The notes below the pieces were generated by a model. It saw only the letters and a program-made list of their open reading frames with translations, did not search any database and was not told where the DNA came from. This document shows positions 21,625 to 31,936 of a stretch of 64,000 nucleotides of DNA, piece after piece. The stretch spans positions 1,798,001 through 1,862,000 of the forward strand of contig NC_057374.1 in NCBI RefSeq assembly GCF_016906535.1, read 5' to 3'. Position 1 is the stretch's first letter; every line of letters begins with the position of its first letter. This DNA is from Rhizoctonia solani. Its lineage: Eukaryota; Basidiomycota; Agaricomycetes; Cantharellales; Ceratobasidiaceae. Position numbers and translations under genes: made by a program.

Positions 21625-23878
21625 TGCGGTTTGCGGACCGGTTAGCAACAATTTGCGTGATGGGGCGTCGGAATTCGGACATCTTGGGGCAATCAGGGGT
21701 ATTGAAACGATGGCCGTGGAGGCTGCAGGACGTGCAGTAGACGCATTCGCACGGGTTGCCTTTGCCGTCACGGATACAGCGAGGGCAGTTGTCCGCGTTG
21801 TGTTCTTCGGTTGTGTGGTTGTTACGTCCGCATTTGTGGCAGCGGGGTTTTTTGGTTCGGCATTGGCGTTCGGTGTGTCCGTAGCGGACGCATTTCGAGC
21901 AGGTTTGGAGTAGAGGTTTTGGGTTGAACTTCTTGATTTCGCATTTCCTGCCGTAAATGTATAGGGTAGGTGAGCTCATTAGACGGGCCGAGGTGAGACC
22001 TCCTGCGTCTTCGAAGGCAAACGAGACAGTAGAGGCGTTGCGTCCCTCGGCTTGTAATCGCGCGGGGTCTGCTAGCCAGTCGGGTGCGAGGGTAAGTTTG
22101 ACTGAGCCAAATTTGGCGGAGTCAGGGAAGGCTTCGTTGAGGAGCTGTGTTAGCTCCTCGCGGTTGCGCATGCGTTGGAGAGAGCCGCCCATCCCGGTGG
22201 GGACGTTGGTGACGACAAGTCTGCTCCATGGGACCTCAGGTCCGAATTCGTACTCAGGAAGGCGAAGCCGATCCATGAGCAGAGGTATGGCGTTTTCAAT
22301 CGCCGTAATGGAGACATTGTTAGAAAATGAAAGATGGAGGCTCGCCTTTAGTGACCATCGGACTCTGGTGAGTCTACCCTTGCCGAGGTTGCGGTTTGCG
22401 GCATCAAGGCATTCTCGCATGGCCACGAATATGCTTTCGGGGTTTGGTTGTGTGACTGGTAGAGTCTTAAAGCGAACAACAAAATTCTTGTCGTCGCTCT
22501 GTGCGGGCGCCGGTTTGGCGATATCCCTCTTGATGGCTGCGGCAATGTTAGAGGCTTTGACCTCCGGGGCTTTGGCTGGTGCCTTTGCCGCAACATTGGC
22601 AAAGCTGGGACGCGTTTGTGGAGGGTTGACGGTTGGGGCAGGACTTGGGTTAGGTGTATGTTTGTTTCTAGACGTGCTCGCTTGTGCAGTGTGTACCTGC
22701 GGCGATTTGCCTTCGAGCTTGTCTAGTCGGGACTTGATGTCGTCGAGCTGCCCCATCTTGGTTAAAATCGCCTGGAGCATGGAATGAGTGGGATCGGTGA
22801 TGGCCGGGTGTGTCGGCGCTGGTTGGCTTGTGTATCCTCCCCACTCGCCTGGTTTGGCGTCGGATCCCCAGCAGATTTCGGTGGTTAGGGGGTTAGGTTG
22901 GTTCGGGCCGGGTTCGGGTTCGCCCATGTGTGTGTCTTCCTCTTCGTCTTGCTTCATCGGTGATTCCGGACGACTTGGTCCTGCTTCCGTGCCGTTATAC
23001 AGCGCGTTTTCTGCGATTGAAGAGATTTGGTTGCCGAGTTTTTCGATTTTTTGAATGAATGAATTCGTGCTGTTCTTTTCTTCGTCGGTATCGTCATATA
23101 GTTGTCTGTTCTCGATGATGTTGGCGATGGCTTGGTTGGTGATGGTGTAGTATTTGATGCAGCGTTCAAGGGCTTCGTTGTCGGGGTAGCCTCCGGCCTC
23201 GAGGCGTTTAAACCAGTGTAGCTCTTGGCTGCTGAAGACCCAATCTTCCATGGGGGTGACTTGTCTTTCGGTGGGTCTCGTGCGGTTTCGGGTGGGGGTG
23301 GTTGATCCTGGCCTAGATACTGCCTTCTCTTCAACGTATGTGATTTTGGGAGGGCTAGAAGAGGGTTCATCGTCCAACGTATATTCCGTGAGTTGCGCTA
23401 GCGCCGCGCCGGCATCTCTAACCTGTTCTGACTCTTGTGAGGAGCTGATGACCAGTGTGATGCCTGCGTTTGCGACGACGGAGCTTCTCGGCGGGCTTGC
23501 GACGAGAGGAACAGTGGGGGGTGGGCTAAGGGTATAGTCCGAGATGCGGTCAGTTTCGGCTAGCGCGCTAGCGACTGCCTCTTGTGTGCCTCCGCTAGGG
23601 ATGGCAGAGAAAGGATTTTTGTATACAGGCTTACGGTTAGGGACATTTGCTATTTTTCTGGGTTTTTTGTCGGAATCATCGGATGCGTAAATAGATATGG
23701 AGTCATTCGAGTCATTGTTTTTGGGTTTTTTGATAACTTTTCTAACAGTCGGGTAATCAGAAGCAATATCATGTTCGTGTATGCCAGTCAAATCAGAGGT
23801 AGAACGAGTAGAACGACGCAAAATGTTCGAAAAGCGCGAGCTAATGCCTTTGCCCTTGGGCTCAGGATTGTCGGTCAT
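21617..23878 (-). CDS. LINE ORF1: gag-like nucleic-acid-binding protein
   Basis: This is a 753-aa protein that probably packages the element RNA. The N-terminal half is polar and disordered. The central part contains QPNPESIFVAMRECLDAANR, with features of an RNA-recognition-like fold typical of Tad1/I-type ORF1 proteins. The C-terminus has a set of Cys/His knuckles: CSKCVRYGHTERQC (CX2CX4HX4C), CHKCGRNNHTTEEH and further CX2C pairs. The frame is open to 24058 only because the flanking host DNA happens to be open. The real start must be ATG 23878, because the target-site duplication (23889-23902) lies upstream of it. The stop TGA lies inside ATGACTGA, which also contains the ORF2 start. Confidence 0.9.
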   Translation of the reverse strand: MTDNPEPKGKGISSRFSNILRRSTRSTSDLTGIHEHDIASDYPTVRKVIKKPKNNDSNDSISIYASDDSDKKPRKIANVPNRKPVYKNPFSAIPSGGTQEAVASALAETDRISDYTLSPPPTVPLVASPPRSSVVANAGITLVISSSQESEQVRDAGAALAQLTEYTLDDEPSSSPPKITYVEEKAVSRPGSTTPTRNRTRPTERQVTPMEDWVFSSQELHWFKRLEAGGYPDNEALERCIKYYTITNQAIANIIENRQLYDDTDEEKNSTNSFIQKIEKLGNQISSIAENALYNGTEAGPSRPESPMKQDEEEDTHMGEPEPGPNQPNPLTTEICWGSDAKPGEWGGYTSQPAPTHPAITDPTHSMLQAILTKMGQLDDIKSRLDKLEGKSPQVHTAQASTSRNKHTPNPSPAPTVNPPQTRPSFANVAAKAPAKAPEVKASNIAAAIKRDIAKPAPAQSDDKNFVVRFKTLPVTQPNPESIFVAMRECLDAANRNLGKGRLTRVRWSLKASLHLSFSNNVSITAIENAIPLLMDRLRLPEYEFGPEVPWSRLVVTNVPTGMGGSLQRMRNREELTQLLNEAFPDSAKFGSVKLTLAPDWLADPARLQAEGRNASTVSFAFEDAGGLTSARLMSSPTLYIYGRKCEIKKFNPKPLLQTCSKCVRYGHTERQCRTKKPRCHKCGRNNHTTEEHNADNCPRCIRDGKGNPCECVYCTSCSLHGHRFNTPDCPKMSEFRRPITQIVANRSANRND

Positions 23879-23888
23879 GGTCGTGGCG

Positions 23889-23902
23889 TCACGTGCCACG
23901 TG
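23889..23902. repeat. LINE target-site duplication (5' side copy)
   Basis: TCACGTGCCACGTG, a perfect match to 17410-17423. The target contains two CACGTG hexamers and is nearly palindromic. Confidence 0.9.
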
Positions 23903-24075
23903 CTCAGTACCTCGATCGTATTTTATTTTTGGATGGTGATCGCGTGAATTCTGCACAGCACCAGATGGGTAAAATAACCAACAGAACTTTGCTTCTGTGC
24001 GACCGGTTCTCTGCTGTGCCCGACCTTTGACATCTGACGGGAGAGACGAGCTCGTCACTCCACCGACACTCTTTT

Positions 24076-24083
24076 TATAAATA
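24076..24083 (+). promoter_or_regulatory. TATA box of the KRE6-like gene
   Basis: TATAAATA lies 51 bp before the start codon at 24134, between the LINE 5' end and the gene. Confidence 0.55.
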
Positions 24084-24133
24084 ACCCTCCACTCCTTTTT
24101 CCACTTTCTTTTTCATTCTTTAACCAACTAGCC

Positions 24134-27012
24134 ATGGAGGAGAGACGCTTTTCGATTGCGAGTTCTCATTACTCGCAGTCGCAGGAAACATACGACTCCC
24201 ATACACATGGTGATTCGTCTCGCCTCGTTCCGGCACCTAGCCGCCCGCCCCTCGTACCCCGCCGCTCAAGCTTACGAATTTCAATGGCACGATTATCAAC
24301 TATTCCCGCTTCGCCACTGCAAATGGACAGATGGACATCCCCAACAACTGCCAACATACCATCCCCATCATCGAGCTCCGGTTTGATGTCCCAGGTGCCC
24401 AATGCCTTGCCCGTCTCTCACGAAAGCACTCGAGCATCTCTCCTCTCTCAACGCCAATCACGCGGATGGAGTGGGCGGTTCAGGCCGCTGTCAAGTGTGG
24501 GCGATTTGCTCCCAACTCCAGGGCGGCAAATATCTCGCAGCCAAGTACGCGGGCCGCCCCAGCCCGCATTCGTGCTTCCATTCGAGACTGACAGCTCGTT
24601 GCGATCCAAGTCTTCCATTGTACGTGGCTCCATATTCAAACTGATTCAAACTTTAATGCCGCATCGCAGAGCGACTTGAGTGATTTGGATAGGTATTATG
24701 GTACACTACCCCCGAACCATAAACCCCATGTACACGAACTCGCGAGTACATATTCCCTTGATCCAGATCCAGAACATTGGGGAACCAAACTACAGCTCGA
24801 GGACATTGTATGTCTAGGAACGCTCTTCACCTGTCCGCTCCCGCTTATCCTGACATAGGAACCCGACGACGACTTGCATAACCCCGACCCCGAGCGGGAC
24901 CGAAAACATGATGCTCGGGACAGAATAGCTATACGCGGTCTGATCAACCTGGGGTGCCTGGCCATACTCATAATTGGTCTGATTTCACTTTTGTAAGTCC
25001 TTGGTTTATTTCTAGTTCAATTCTAACCCGAGATTTATAGTGCAGGGTATCCGATTATTGCTTTTTTCACCCAACAGAGCGCATCCACCCTGGGAGCATA
25101 CAACCTTGGCGGGGTCAACGCCTCTGGACAAGTTCCTGAGCTGCCTTCTCACCGTGGGCTCATCGATGTCGATACACCCAAGAGCGCCTATACACGCACA
25201 TCGCTCTTGAATGGCGAAAAGTACGAGTTGGTGTTTAGTGACGAATTCAACGTTGAAGGGCGGAGTTTCTACCCGGGCGACGATCCTTATTGGGAGGCTG
25301 TGGATTTACACTATTGGTGCGTTCTTTTCGACGTATCAGTCGGCTTTTCTAACTATTCAAAAATCCACAGGTCAACAAACAACCTCGAGTGGTATGATCC
25401 CTCTCAAGTGACTACAGCCGGAGGATCACTCCGCATCGAACTTTCAGCCAAGCACGAGCATAACCTCAACTATACGGGCGGAATGCTATCAAGTTGGAAC
25501 AAATTTTGCTTTACGGGTGGATACATTGAGGGTGAGTCGGTGGCCGTGTTCTCTGCTGTTCTCTGCCCCCCCCCCGTTCCATACGCCTCGCCCCATGCTT
25601 CGTAGATCCCCCGTGTTTGGTATTTGATCTTTGGTACATCACGAAATCTTCTTGGAAAGAGAGATTCCTGAGTCACGATTAGTCATCGGACCCCTTTCCT
25701 CCCTCTCACCAGGTAGATGCGAGAGGGTCTTGTCATTGGGAACCTGGGTTTTTGCCATTCTTCTCGCGTCAGATATGGTGTTCAGCATATACTCACATCA
25801 GCCTACTTTTCAGCCAACGTGTCCCTTCCCGGAGCATCAAAAACGTACGGCCTGTGGCCCGCGGTCTGGACCATGGGGAATCTCGGTCGTGCGGGGTACG
25901 GTGCATCTCTTGAAGGCACATGGCCCTATACATACGAGTGAGTTTCTCTGTCACCCCAGATACACCAGTATACTAAGTTCAATTCTTAATTGCGCGTACC
26001 TTTGTTCCTGCTACGTACTGTATTCTACCGCAGCTCGTGTGACGTCGGAACCCTTGCGAACCAGACGGACCCAGTGACAAACGGCCCACCGGCAGCCCAT
26101 ACAGGAGGCGTCTCGTCCTCCAAGGGCGAAATGTCCTATCTCCCGGGCCAACGACTGAGCGCATGCACCTGCACCTCGGAATCAGACGGCACAGACGGCC
26201 AAAAGATGGTCCATCCTGGTCCCAAAGTCGACGGACAATACGTTGGGCGAAGCGCGCCCGAGATCGATGTGTTCGAAGCCCAGGTCGACCAACACACTTT
26301 GGTCGGGGCGGTCAGCCAGTCTGGACAATGGGCGCCGTTCAATGCTGCGTTTGTATGGGACAACTCGTCGACCAACCTGATCATTTCCGACCCGGTCAAC
26401 TCCAAGTTGAACACGTTTATTGGGAACGAGTGGCAGCAGACGACGTCGGTCGTGACCAACACGAACCAGAACTGCTATACTCAAGAAGGAGGGTGCTTTT
26501 CCACTTATGGATTCGAGTATAAGGCCGGAAACGATGGCTACATCCAGTGGGTGAACGATGCCAAGATGGTTTGGGAGGTCAAGGCTGCAGGGATGGGCCC
26601 GGACAGTAAGACCCAGATCGGTCAACGGCCCGTGCCCCAGGAACCAATGGTGAGTACCCGAGTTCGGAGACTACGGAAAGCAGGCTGATGGGCGTATAGT
26701 ACATTCTTGCCAATTTGGGCATGTCATACAACTTTGGCCCGATCGATTTTGAGCATTTGGTGTTTCCGGCGTACATGCTCGTCGATTATATCCGAGTTTA
26801 CCAGCCAGCTGATCAGCATAATATTGGCTGCGACCCGCCAAACTTCCCAACTGCTGATTATATCAATACGTGAGTCCTTTGCTTCTTTCTATGTGAATCT
26901 CAACTAACTGGGTTATAGATACATAGAGGCATACACGAATCCGAATCTTACCACATGGGTGGACGATTATAAACAGAGAATGCCCAAAAACCGATTAATT
27001 GATCAGTGCTAG
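24134..27012 (+). CDS. KRE6/SKN1-type beta-glucan synthesis protein (GH16 fold)
   Basis: This is a type II membrane protein of the KRE6/SKN1 family, needed for cell-wall beta-1,6-glucan in fungi. The N-terminal ~200 residues are Ser/Pro/Arg-rich cytosolic sequence. A transmembrane segment, [17 protein letters not shown] then AGYPIIAFF, is joined across an intron. The lumenal GH16-like domain contains [46 protein letters not shown] and the catalytic-type motif EIDVFEAQ (ExDxxE). The C-terminus has [15 protein letters not shown]. About nine exons are present; the intron at 25532-25813 (282 nt) is far longer than the others, yet joining GGYIE to ANVSLPG across it restores the family sequence. 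The protein ends KNRLIDQC. The LINE inserted about 230 bp upstream, in its promoter region. Confidence 0.92.
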
Positions 27013-27402
27013 AGCCTCGGCCTCTTGATTTATGGTGGTTTTATCTATGTATTATTTCATCGTTTGGTTGTTTTAGGTATTTTCAGATCTTGTTAGATGA
27101 TACACGGGTTGTGTCTCTTTTACACATTTATCAACTCTTTGTAATATTTTGTAGGACTACAGTAGAACGGACTGAAATATAGAGATTATCGCTCTCTGCT
27201 TCTGGCTAGCACACAATCGGGATGGACTTGCACCAATTTGGAAGGACGATCGACTCGATCATGATCGATGGGTGTACGTCATGTATTCGTTTGAATTTAT
27301 AAAGAAGTGTACATTTTCAAAGAATTACACAAGATATTTTGTACAGACTTATATTGTTCGCTACAAATCAATATGAATTGGTGCTTGATGGTTTTCAGAA
27401 AG
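27013..27402. other. Convergent 3' intergenic region
   Basis: This is AT-rich 3' flank shared by the KRE6-like gene and the alpha-galactosidase. No gene seen. Confidence 0.5.
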
Positions 27403-29698
27403 TCACAAGGTGGATGTAGGGGCGGCCGTGACAGAAGATTCTACGCTACTGGAGGTAGTAGTACCACTACTGATCGAGGATGAAGTGGAAGTGCTGGACA
27501 CAGGGATAGACGAAGTGAGTGAAGTCGCAGTGGCGCCAACTGAAGTCAAGGTAGCGCTCGTCGCAGATGCAACGCTACTCGAAGAGCTTGCAACTGGGGT
27601 GGCCAACTCTGCTTTCCAGATCTTAACACCATGCGCGGGCACGTTCACGTTCTTCAACGTCCCCGAGAACACACCGAGGTCTTTTCCCCAATTGGTCGAG
27701 CGTGCGAGAATGGTCTGAAGTGTTGTGTTGCTTGCTCCAGACGAGTTGAGGAAAGAGGGGAATTGGGATGAAACAGAGTTCCAAGCGGGAGGTGAACTGG
27801 TTTTCTGGGCCCAAAGGTCGTAAAGGCGGAATTTAGATTTACGAATGGTCGGAGACTAACGTAAAATTCGCATGTTAAATTTGAGATATGTAAAATCAAG
27901 AGAAAACTTACCGAGTCGGCAAAAATATCAGCAAAAGGAAGGTCGACGCGCTGACTCTTGGGTGAGGTGTTCACCAATGCGATAACCCACGTGCTAAAAC
28001 TTGACTTAATGATAACTCGTCCGGGGCAATTTAGAAACTTACTTATTCACAAGGCCTCCGATCCAAAGCGACAAGTCACCGTCAGTCAGAGTGCGCTTCC
28101 AGAGGCGATTGGCAGGCGATCCGTTGGCATCTTGAGAAACGGCAATGACTGCTTGGTTCGTGATAATCTCGAGGGTCTCTGCCGTCTTTGGTTTGATCGG
28201 CGGTTAGGAATGAACAATTTGCACTTGGGGGGTAGCTACATACCATCTCGGTGACATCGTTACCCAAGATCAAAGGGCTCTTGACTGCAGCCCACATTGA
28301 AAAATGGGTGACTACAAAGTAAGGGTTTCAGGCAATGCTTAGCAGACTTGGTTTCACGGTAGCGCTACTCACCATATTCATCATATGTCATACCACCATT
28401 TCCAACCTCGAGCATGTCTAAGTCGTTCCATCGGCCCGGACCAGCCTTTTGTCCCAAAGGAGCAGCAAAATCGAGAATCCGCGCAACCGAGCAATCTTGG
28501 CACGAAAATGTCAATGGAAGATTCGTACGAGATTAACCGGTAAATTTGAGCTCACGGTAGCCGGGGAGTTTGCAATCCAGCATGGAAGTGCAGGGACAGC
28601 GATCATCGTATCCTGCAAATGTCTAGAATAGCAATTAGAAGCCGAAAGTTAATCCTGGTAGAGAAATAACTCCGCTTACATCTTTTATGTCACCACTCAT
28701 GCGCCAGCTGTTGGCAATTTCAGTGGCCCAATTCCAAGTCCCGTCTTCACCCCAGTTGCACATCGAGTACAGTATCGGGCGGCCAGTAGAATTGAGGGCG
28801 CGAGACATATTGGCATAGCGCTCGTAGGAAATGAGAGGTGTCCCGTGGCGCCCTTCGTTGTAGCAATTATCGTATTCTATCGGATCATGCAAATGTGAGG
28901 CATGTTCTTTCAAGGGTCGATTAGCACCTACTAAGATAGTCAATCTCCCACTCAGCATAGGTTTGGGCATCGATTTCTTCATAGCCGAGAGAACCAAATC
29001 GGCGACCACACGTGTATCTTTACATAGGAAGATCAATATCCTTCGTATTCACTCGTCATTGGTCAAAATGAACAACTTACAATCCTGCAGAGCTGTAGAT
29101 ACCGATCTATAGCGGATGCCTTTAGTGGAATTCGCGCAACCAGTGCAGGATTCGGACAGACCTTGAGACCTAGATTGTGGATGCTATCGCTCAAATGCTT
29201 GATTCCATTAGGGAAACGAGTCGAGTCGGCCACAGGTTTGTTGGTTCCGGGTTCACGGGATGCGGCATGCCAGCCTCATACGGAAATCAGCCGAGGGACA
29301 GGAAATTGGCCCAGAGTAACTTACAATCATCCACAACGACGTCTGTAGCAGAGTTCGTGAGTCACCTAGTAAAAGTGCGCAAACTGGACTGGGGTCTAAC
29401 TCACATTCATACCCCAGGTCTTTGAGTCCAGTGTTCACTACGGCTTGTCCAGCGGAGAGGATCAGGTCTTCAGAGATATCACACGCAAACTTGTTCCATG
29501 TGTTCTATGAACAGAGCTCTACAAATTAGAAACGGAAATAAAATCAATTTCGAAGGACGCACCCATCCCATTTGAGGCGTACGGGCCTGCAAAATATGAG
29601 TGCACGGCTGGACGATAGTACTTCAAATAACATACCAATCCATTGTTAGCGGCCCGAGCAGAGGCAACAAGTCCAATAATTGAAATCAAAGGCAACAT
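27403..29698 (-). CDS. Secreted alpha-galactosidase, GH27
   Basis: This enzyme hydrolyses terminal alpha-1,6-galactose from galactomannans and raffinose-type sugars. The start at 29698 encodes a short hydrophobic signal ([16 protein letters not shown]) followed by [24 protein letters not shown], the GH27 opening. The nucleophile motif is [12 protein letters not shown], with the Asp in KYD; the acid/base Asp is expected in [30 protein letters not shown] is also characteristic. There are about a dozen exons. The C-terminal beta-domain ([20 protein letters not shown]) is followed by a ~65-residue tail of nearly pure Ser, Thr, Ala and Val that ends TAAPTSTL without a carbohydrate-binding module or a clear GPI signal. 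Such a tail is unusual for GH27 and looks like a linker whose partner is missing. Confidence 0.92.
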
Positions 29699-30376
29699 CT
29701 TTCCTCAGTGCTGGGAGGAAGGGAGGGATGAGGAGTTCAATCAGGCGTCATGGTTTTTATACCTGTACCATGATGTCTCTTGAACCCCAAGATCCATGGG
29801 CGAACTGGAATACCAACGGGAATCGGTTTATTCTAATGCTGGGCGGGACTTGGATAATTTAGAACTTTTACCAGAATAGGCTCATTACCCGGGCTTCGAT
29901 TTTGCATTGGAAAGGTCAGCTGGGCTGTTGATTGGAGTAAAGCTTGGAGCTTCGGAAATCGAGCTCAAGTCAACCGAGTCTATTTCCAATCCAAGCGCCT
30001 AGGAGCGCCACGCCCATAACCGAGAATCGTCTTCTGTACCAAGCTTCTCACCAGTCAATAATTCCCGTTCGAAACGCATTCGAAACTCTACCGATGTGAA
30101 TCAGATAAAATAAAGCGGCTCTTAGGAACGTTCATCGGAGACGCAGCCAGATTCACATCTGGATCAAAAGAATTTAGCTCTGACACTCTTACACAAACAG
30201 CGGCTTGTACCTAGCAAACCGGGTAAGCCACCCCAAATTATGGATTGCACACAACAAACTAAGAGGTTCTAATTGAGTAATTTCTAGTTAATGCGGGTGA
30301 GAGTAGCGCATGTATGCGCATAAATACACTAGCGTGCAAATGAAACACAACAGGCGCTGTGGTGTGATAAGATCCT
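29699..30376. other. alpha-Galactosidase promoter and spacer
   Basis: A TATAAAAA box lies on the minus strand at 29754-29761, 56 bp before the alpha-galactosidase ATG. Beyond that nothing coding was seen. A segment at about 30305-30350 resembles sequence inside the right arm of the adjacent inverted repeat. Confidence 0.5.
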
Positions 30377-31103
30377 GAAAATCAGTACATCAGTAAAAGA
30401 TTCCTTTTTTCAGTAGGATATGGCCTGAAAATTACAATGTTAGTATGCCTCCCTCAGCATGAATCAGACTATGGAAGAATTGATACCTAAAATCAGTATG
30501 TATTGACCTTGATTTCAGCTCAATTCTCACTTAAACACACGCACTGATTTTCAGCATTATAACCTTGTACAGTGTAGGCGATTGCATTCCACAAAAGTGT
30601 GCGCACGCCGGGAACAGCTGAAATACTGAAATAGGCGCATTGGTCGAAAGTGTAGATATATATTACTAGAGTCTAAATACAAAAAGATCTTAGCAATACT
30701 AAGCACTAAACACAAGGGTGGTCCTGTGAGTAAGAATCTTGTATTTAGACTCTAATAGCATGTGTCTACACTTTTAACCAATACGTCTGTGTCAGTATCC
30801 CAGCTGTTCCCGGCGCGCACACGCTTTCGTGGGATGCAATCACCTGTTGTATTTTATTTGCACGCTGGTGTATACTCCGATGAAAGAGTAGCTTGAGGGG
30901 TGGGCATTATGCAAGGTTAAAATACTGAAAATAAGTACGTGTGTTTAGACGGTGATTGGACTGAAATAAAGGTCAATATGTACTGACTTTAGGCACCAAA
31001 CTTCTGTTAGTCTGATTCATGTTGAAAAAGGTATAATAAAGTTCTTGCTTTCAGTTCACATCATACTGAAGAAAGACACTTTTACCAATATGCTAAATTT
31101 TGG
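30377..31103. repeat. Long imperfect inverted repeat (~0.7 kb, MITE-like)
   Basis: Two arms of about 300 bp can be aligned in opposite orientation around a centre near 30715. Matching landmarks are GCATGAATCAGAC / GTCTGATTCATG (30457-30470 and 31010-31023), CCGGGAACAGCT / AGCTGTTCCCGG, and AGAGTCTAAATAC / GTATTTAGACTCT near the loop. The right arm carries an extra ~80 bp. It has no coding capacity and many CTGA/TCAG words. It is best explained as a non-autonomous DNA transposon or hairpin repeat; no sure target-site duplication was found. Confidence 0.72.
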
Positions 31104-31618
31104 GACTTGTTAGACCATAGTGTGGATGGGTTGTCCTGCTAACGAAAATGTATTGATTAGACCAAGAATCGAGTGTCATAGCCTATGTAATCGGTCAATA
31201 AGACATTATGGCTGTTGATTAATTCAAAAGGCACGCACATGTTATGGAAAATGAGGAATGATGGATAAAAGAGGGTTGTCTGAGGTGCAAAGGCCGCTGC
31301 GTCATCTGGCATCATATATCAGGTCTAGCAATAGACAAGAAATGTTGTTTGCTAGAGTTTGGGGGTCTTGATGAAACCATATGGGTCATAAAATACATAA
31401 ATTATATGTTAAACGGTAGTTCAACAGACGATGAATCACGGAAGATAGGCATTGTCCTGGAGTATAAAGGTGAGTCGCGTTGACTGAGGAACTCTTGTGC
31501 AATAAGCATTGCAATTTTATCCTTTGAGGGACCTGTGGGCGTTGATCTTATGCACATATCAATCGCCAGGGGTCACAGCGAGGGCGCGATATAGGATAAG
31601 AGTACCATGTACTGAGTG
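31104..31618. other. Intergenic spacer before the LTR element
   Basis: No gene or repeat recognised in this ~0.5-kb stretch. Confidence 0.4.
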
Positions 31619-31623
31619 TCAAG
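31619..31623. repeat. Copia element target-site duplication (left)
   Basis: TCAAG directly before the left LTR; the same 5 bp follow the right LTR at 38421-38425. Confidence 0.88.
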
Positions 31624-31915
31624 TGTTGAAAAATATAGAGTAGATATAATGATATACCTACTCAGCTTCTTAGCGAGTGCAGTGGGACCGTGTCCAACTC
31701 ACGGTATAACGGGTAGTAAGATAGTAAATTGGAATAAGTCTTGTACCTACATTACGAGTCTTTATATATGCGTACGAGTGGCAAAAAACGAGTCATTAAC
31801 TAAGTCATACTGAATAAGTCATACTTAACGAGTCACGCATATACTAAGTCATTAACATTGTGTACTTAGTAATCGTGCTCGTATTTATATTACAAATTTA
31901 CATTATTATTCAACA
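31624..31915 (-). repeat. Left LTR (3' LTR of minus-strand copia element)
   Basis: This 292-bp repeat begins TGTTGAA and ends TTCAACA, a perfect 7-bp terminal inverted repeat. It is identical to 38129-38420 except at 31859 (T here, C in the other copy, in a TCG context). Five AGTCA words recur at 31791, 31803, 31817, 31831 and 31847. Confidence 0.95.
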
Positions 31916-31924
31916 CTCCCCCTC
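31916..31924 (-). other. Polypurine tract
   Basis: GAGGGGGAG on the minus strand, directly next to the 3' LTR, where plus-strand priming of an LTR element starts. Confidence 0.75.
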
Positions 31925-31936
31925 GAGCGCGAGTTA

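Larger units (their letters stand above)
17424..23888 (-). mobile_element. Full-length Tad1-like non-LTR retrotransposon (LINE)
   Basis: This 6,465-bp element is read on the minus strand. It ends in a 22-nt A tail (17424-17445) and is flanked by perfect 14-bp direct repeats. The order is a ~10-nt 5' leader, ORF1 with zinc knuckles, ORF2 with endonuclease-RT-RNase H, a ~260-nt 3' UTR and poly(A). Both ORFs are uninterrupted, and the target-site duplication has no mismatch, so the copy looks young and possibly competent. The combination of gag-like ORF1, APE-type endonuclease and RNase H in a fungal element points to the Tad1 clade; that clade call is from domain order, not a phylogeny. Confidence 0.93.

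Noticed and set aside
17704..21771. ORF2 starting at 21771 (1,355 aa)
   Set aside because: The first 49 residues overlap ORF1 in another frame, are low-complexity and have no endonuclease similarity; the ATG at 21624 fits the domain start.
21617..24058. ORF1 of the LINE starting at 24058 (813 aa)
   Set aside because: The extra N-terminal part lies outside the element, beyond the target-site duplication at 23889-23902; the start at 23878 is the first ATG inside the element.
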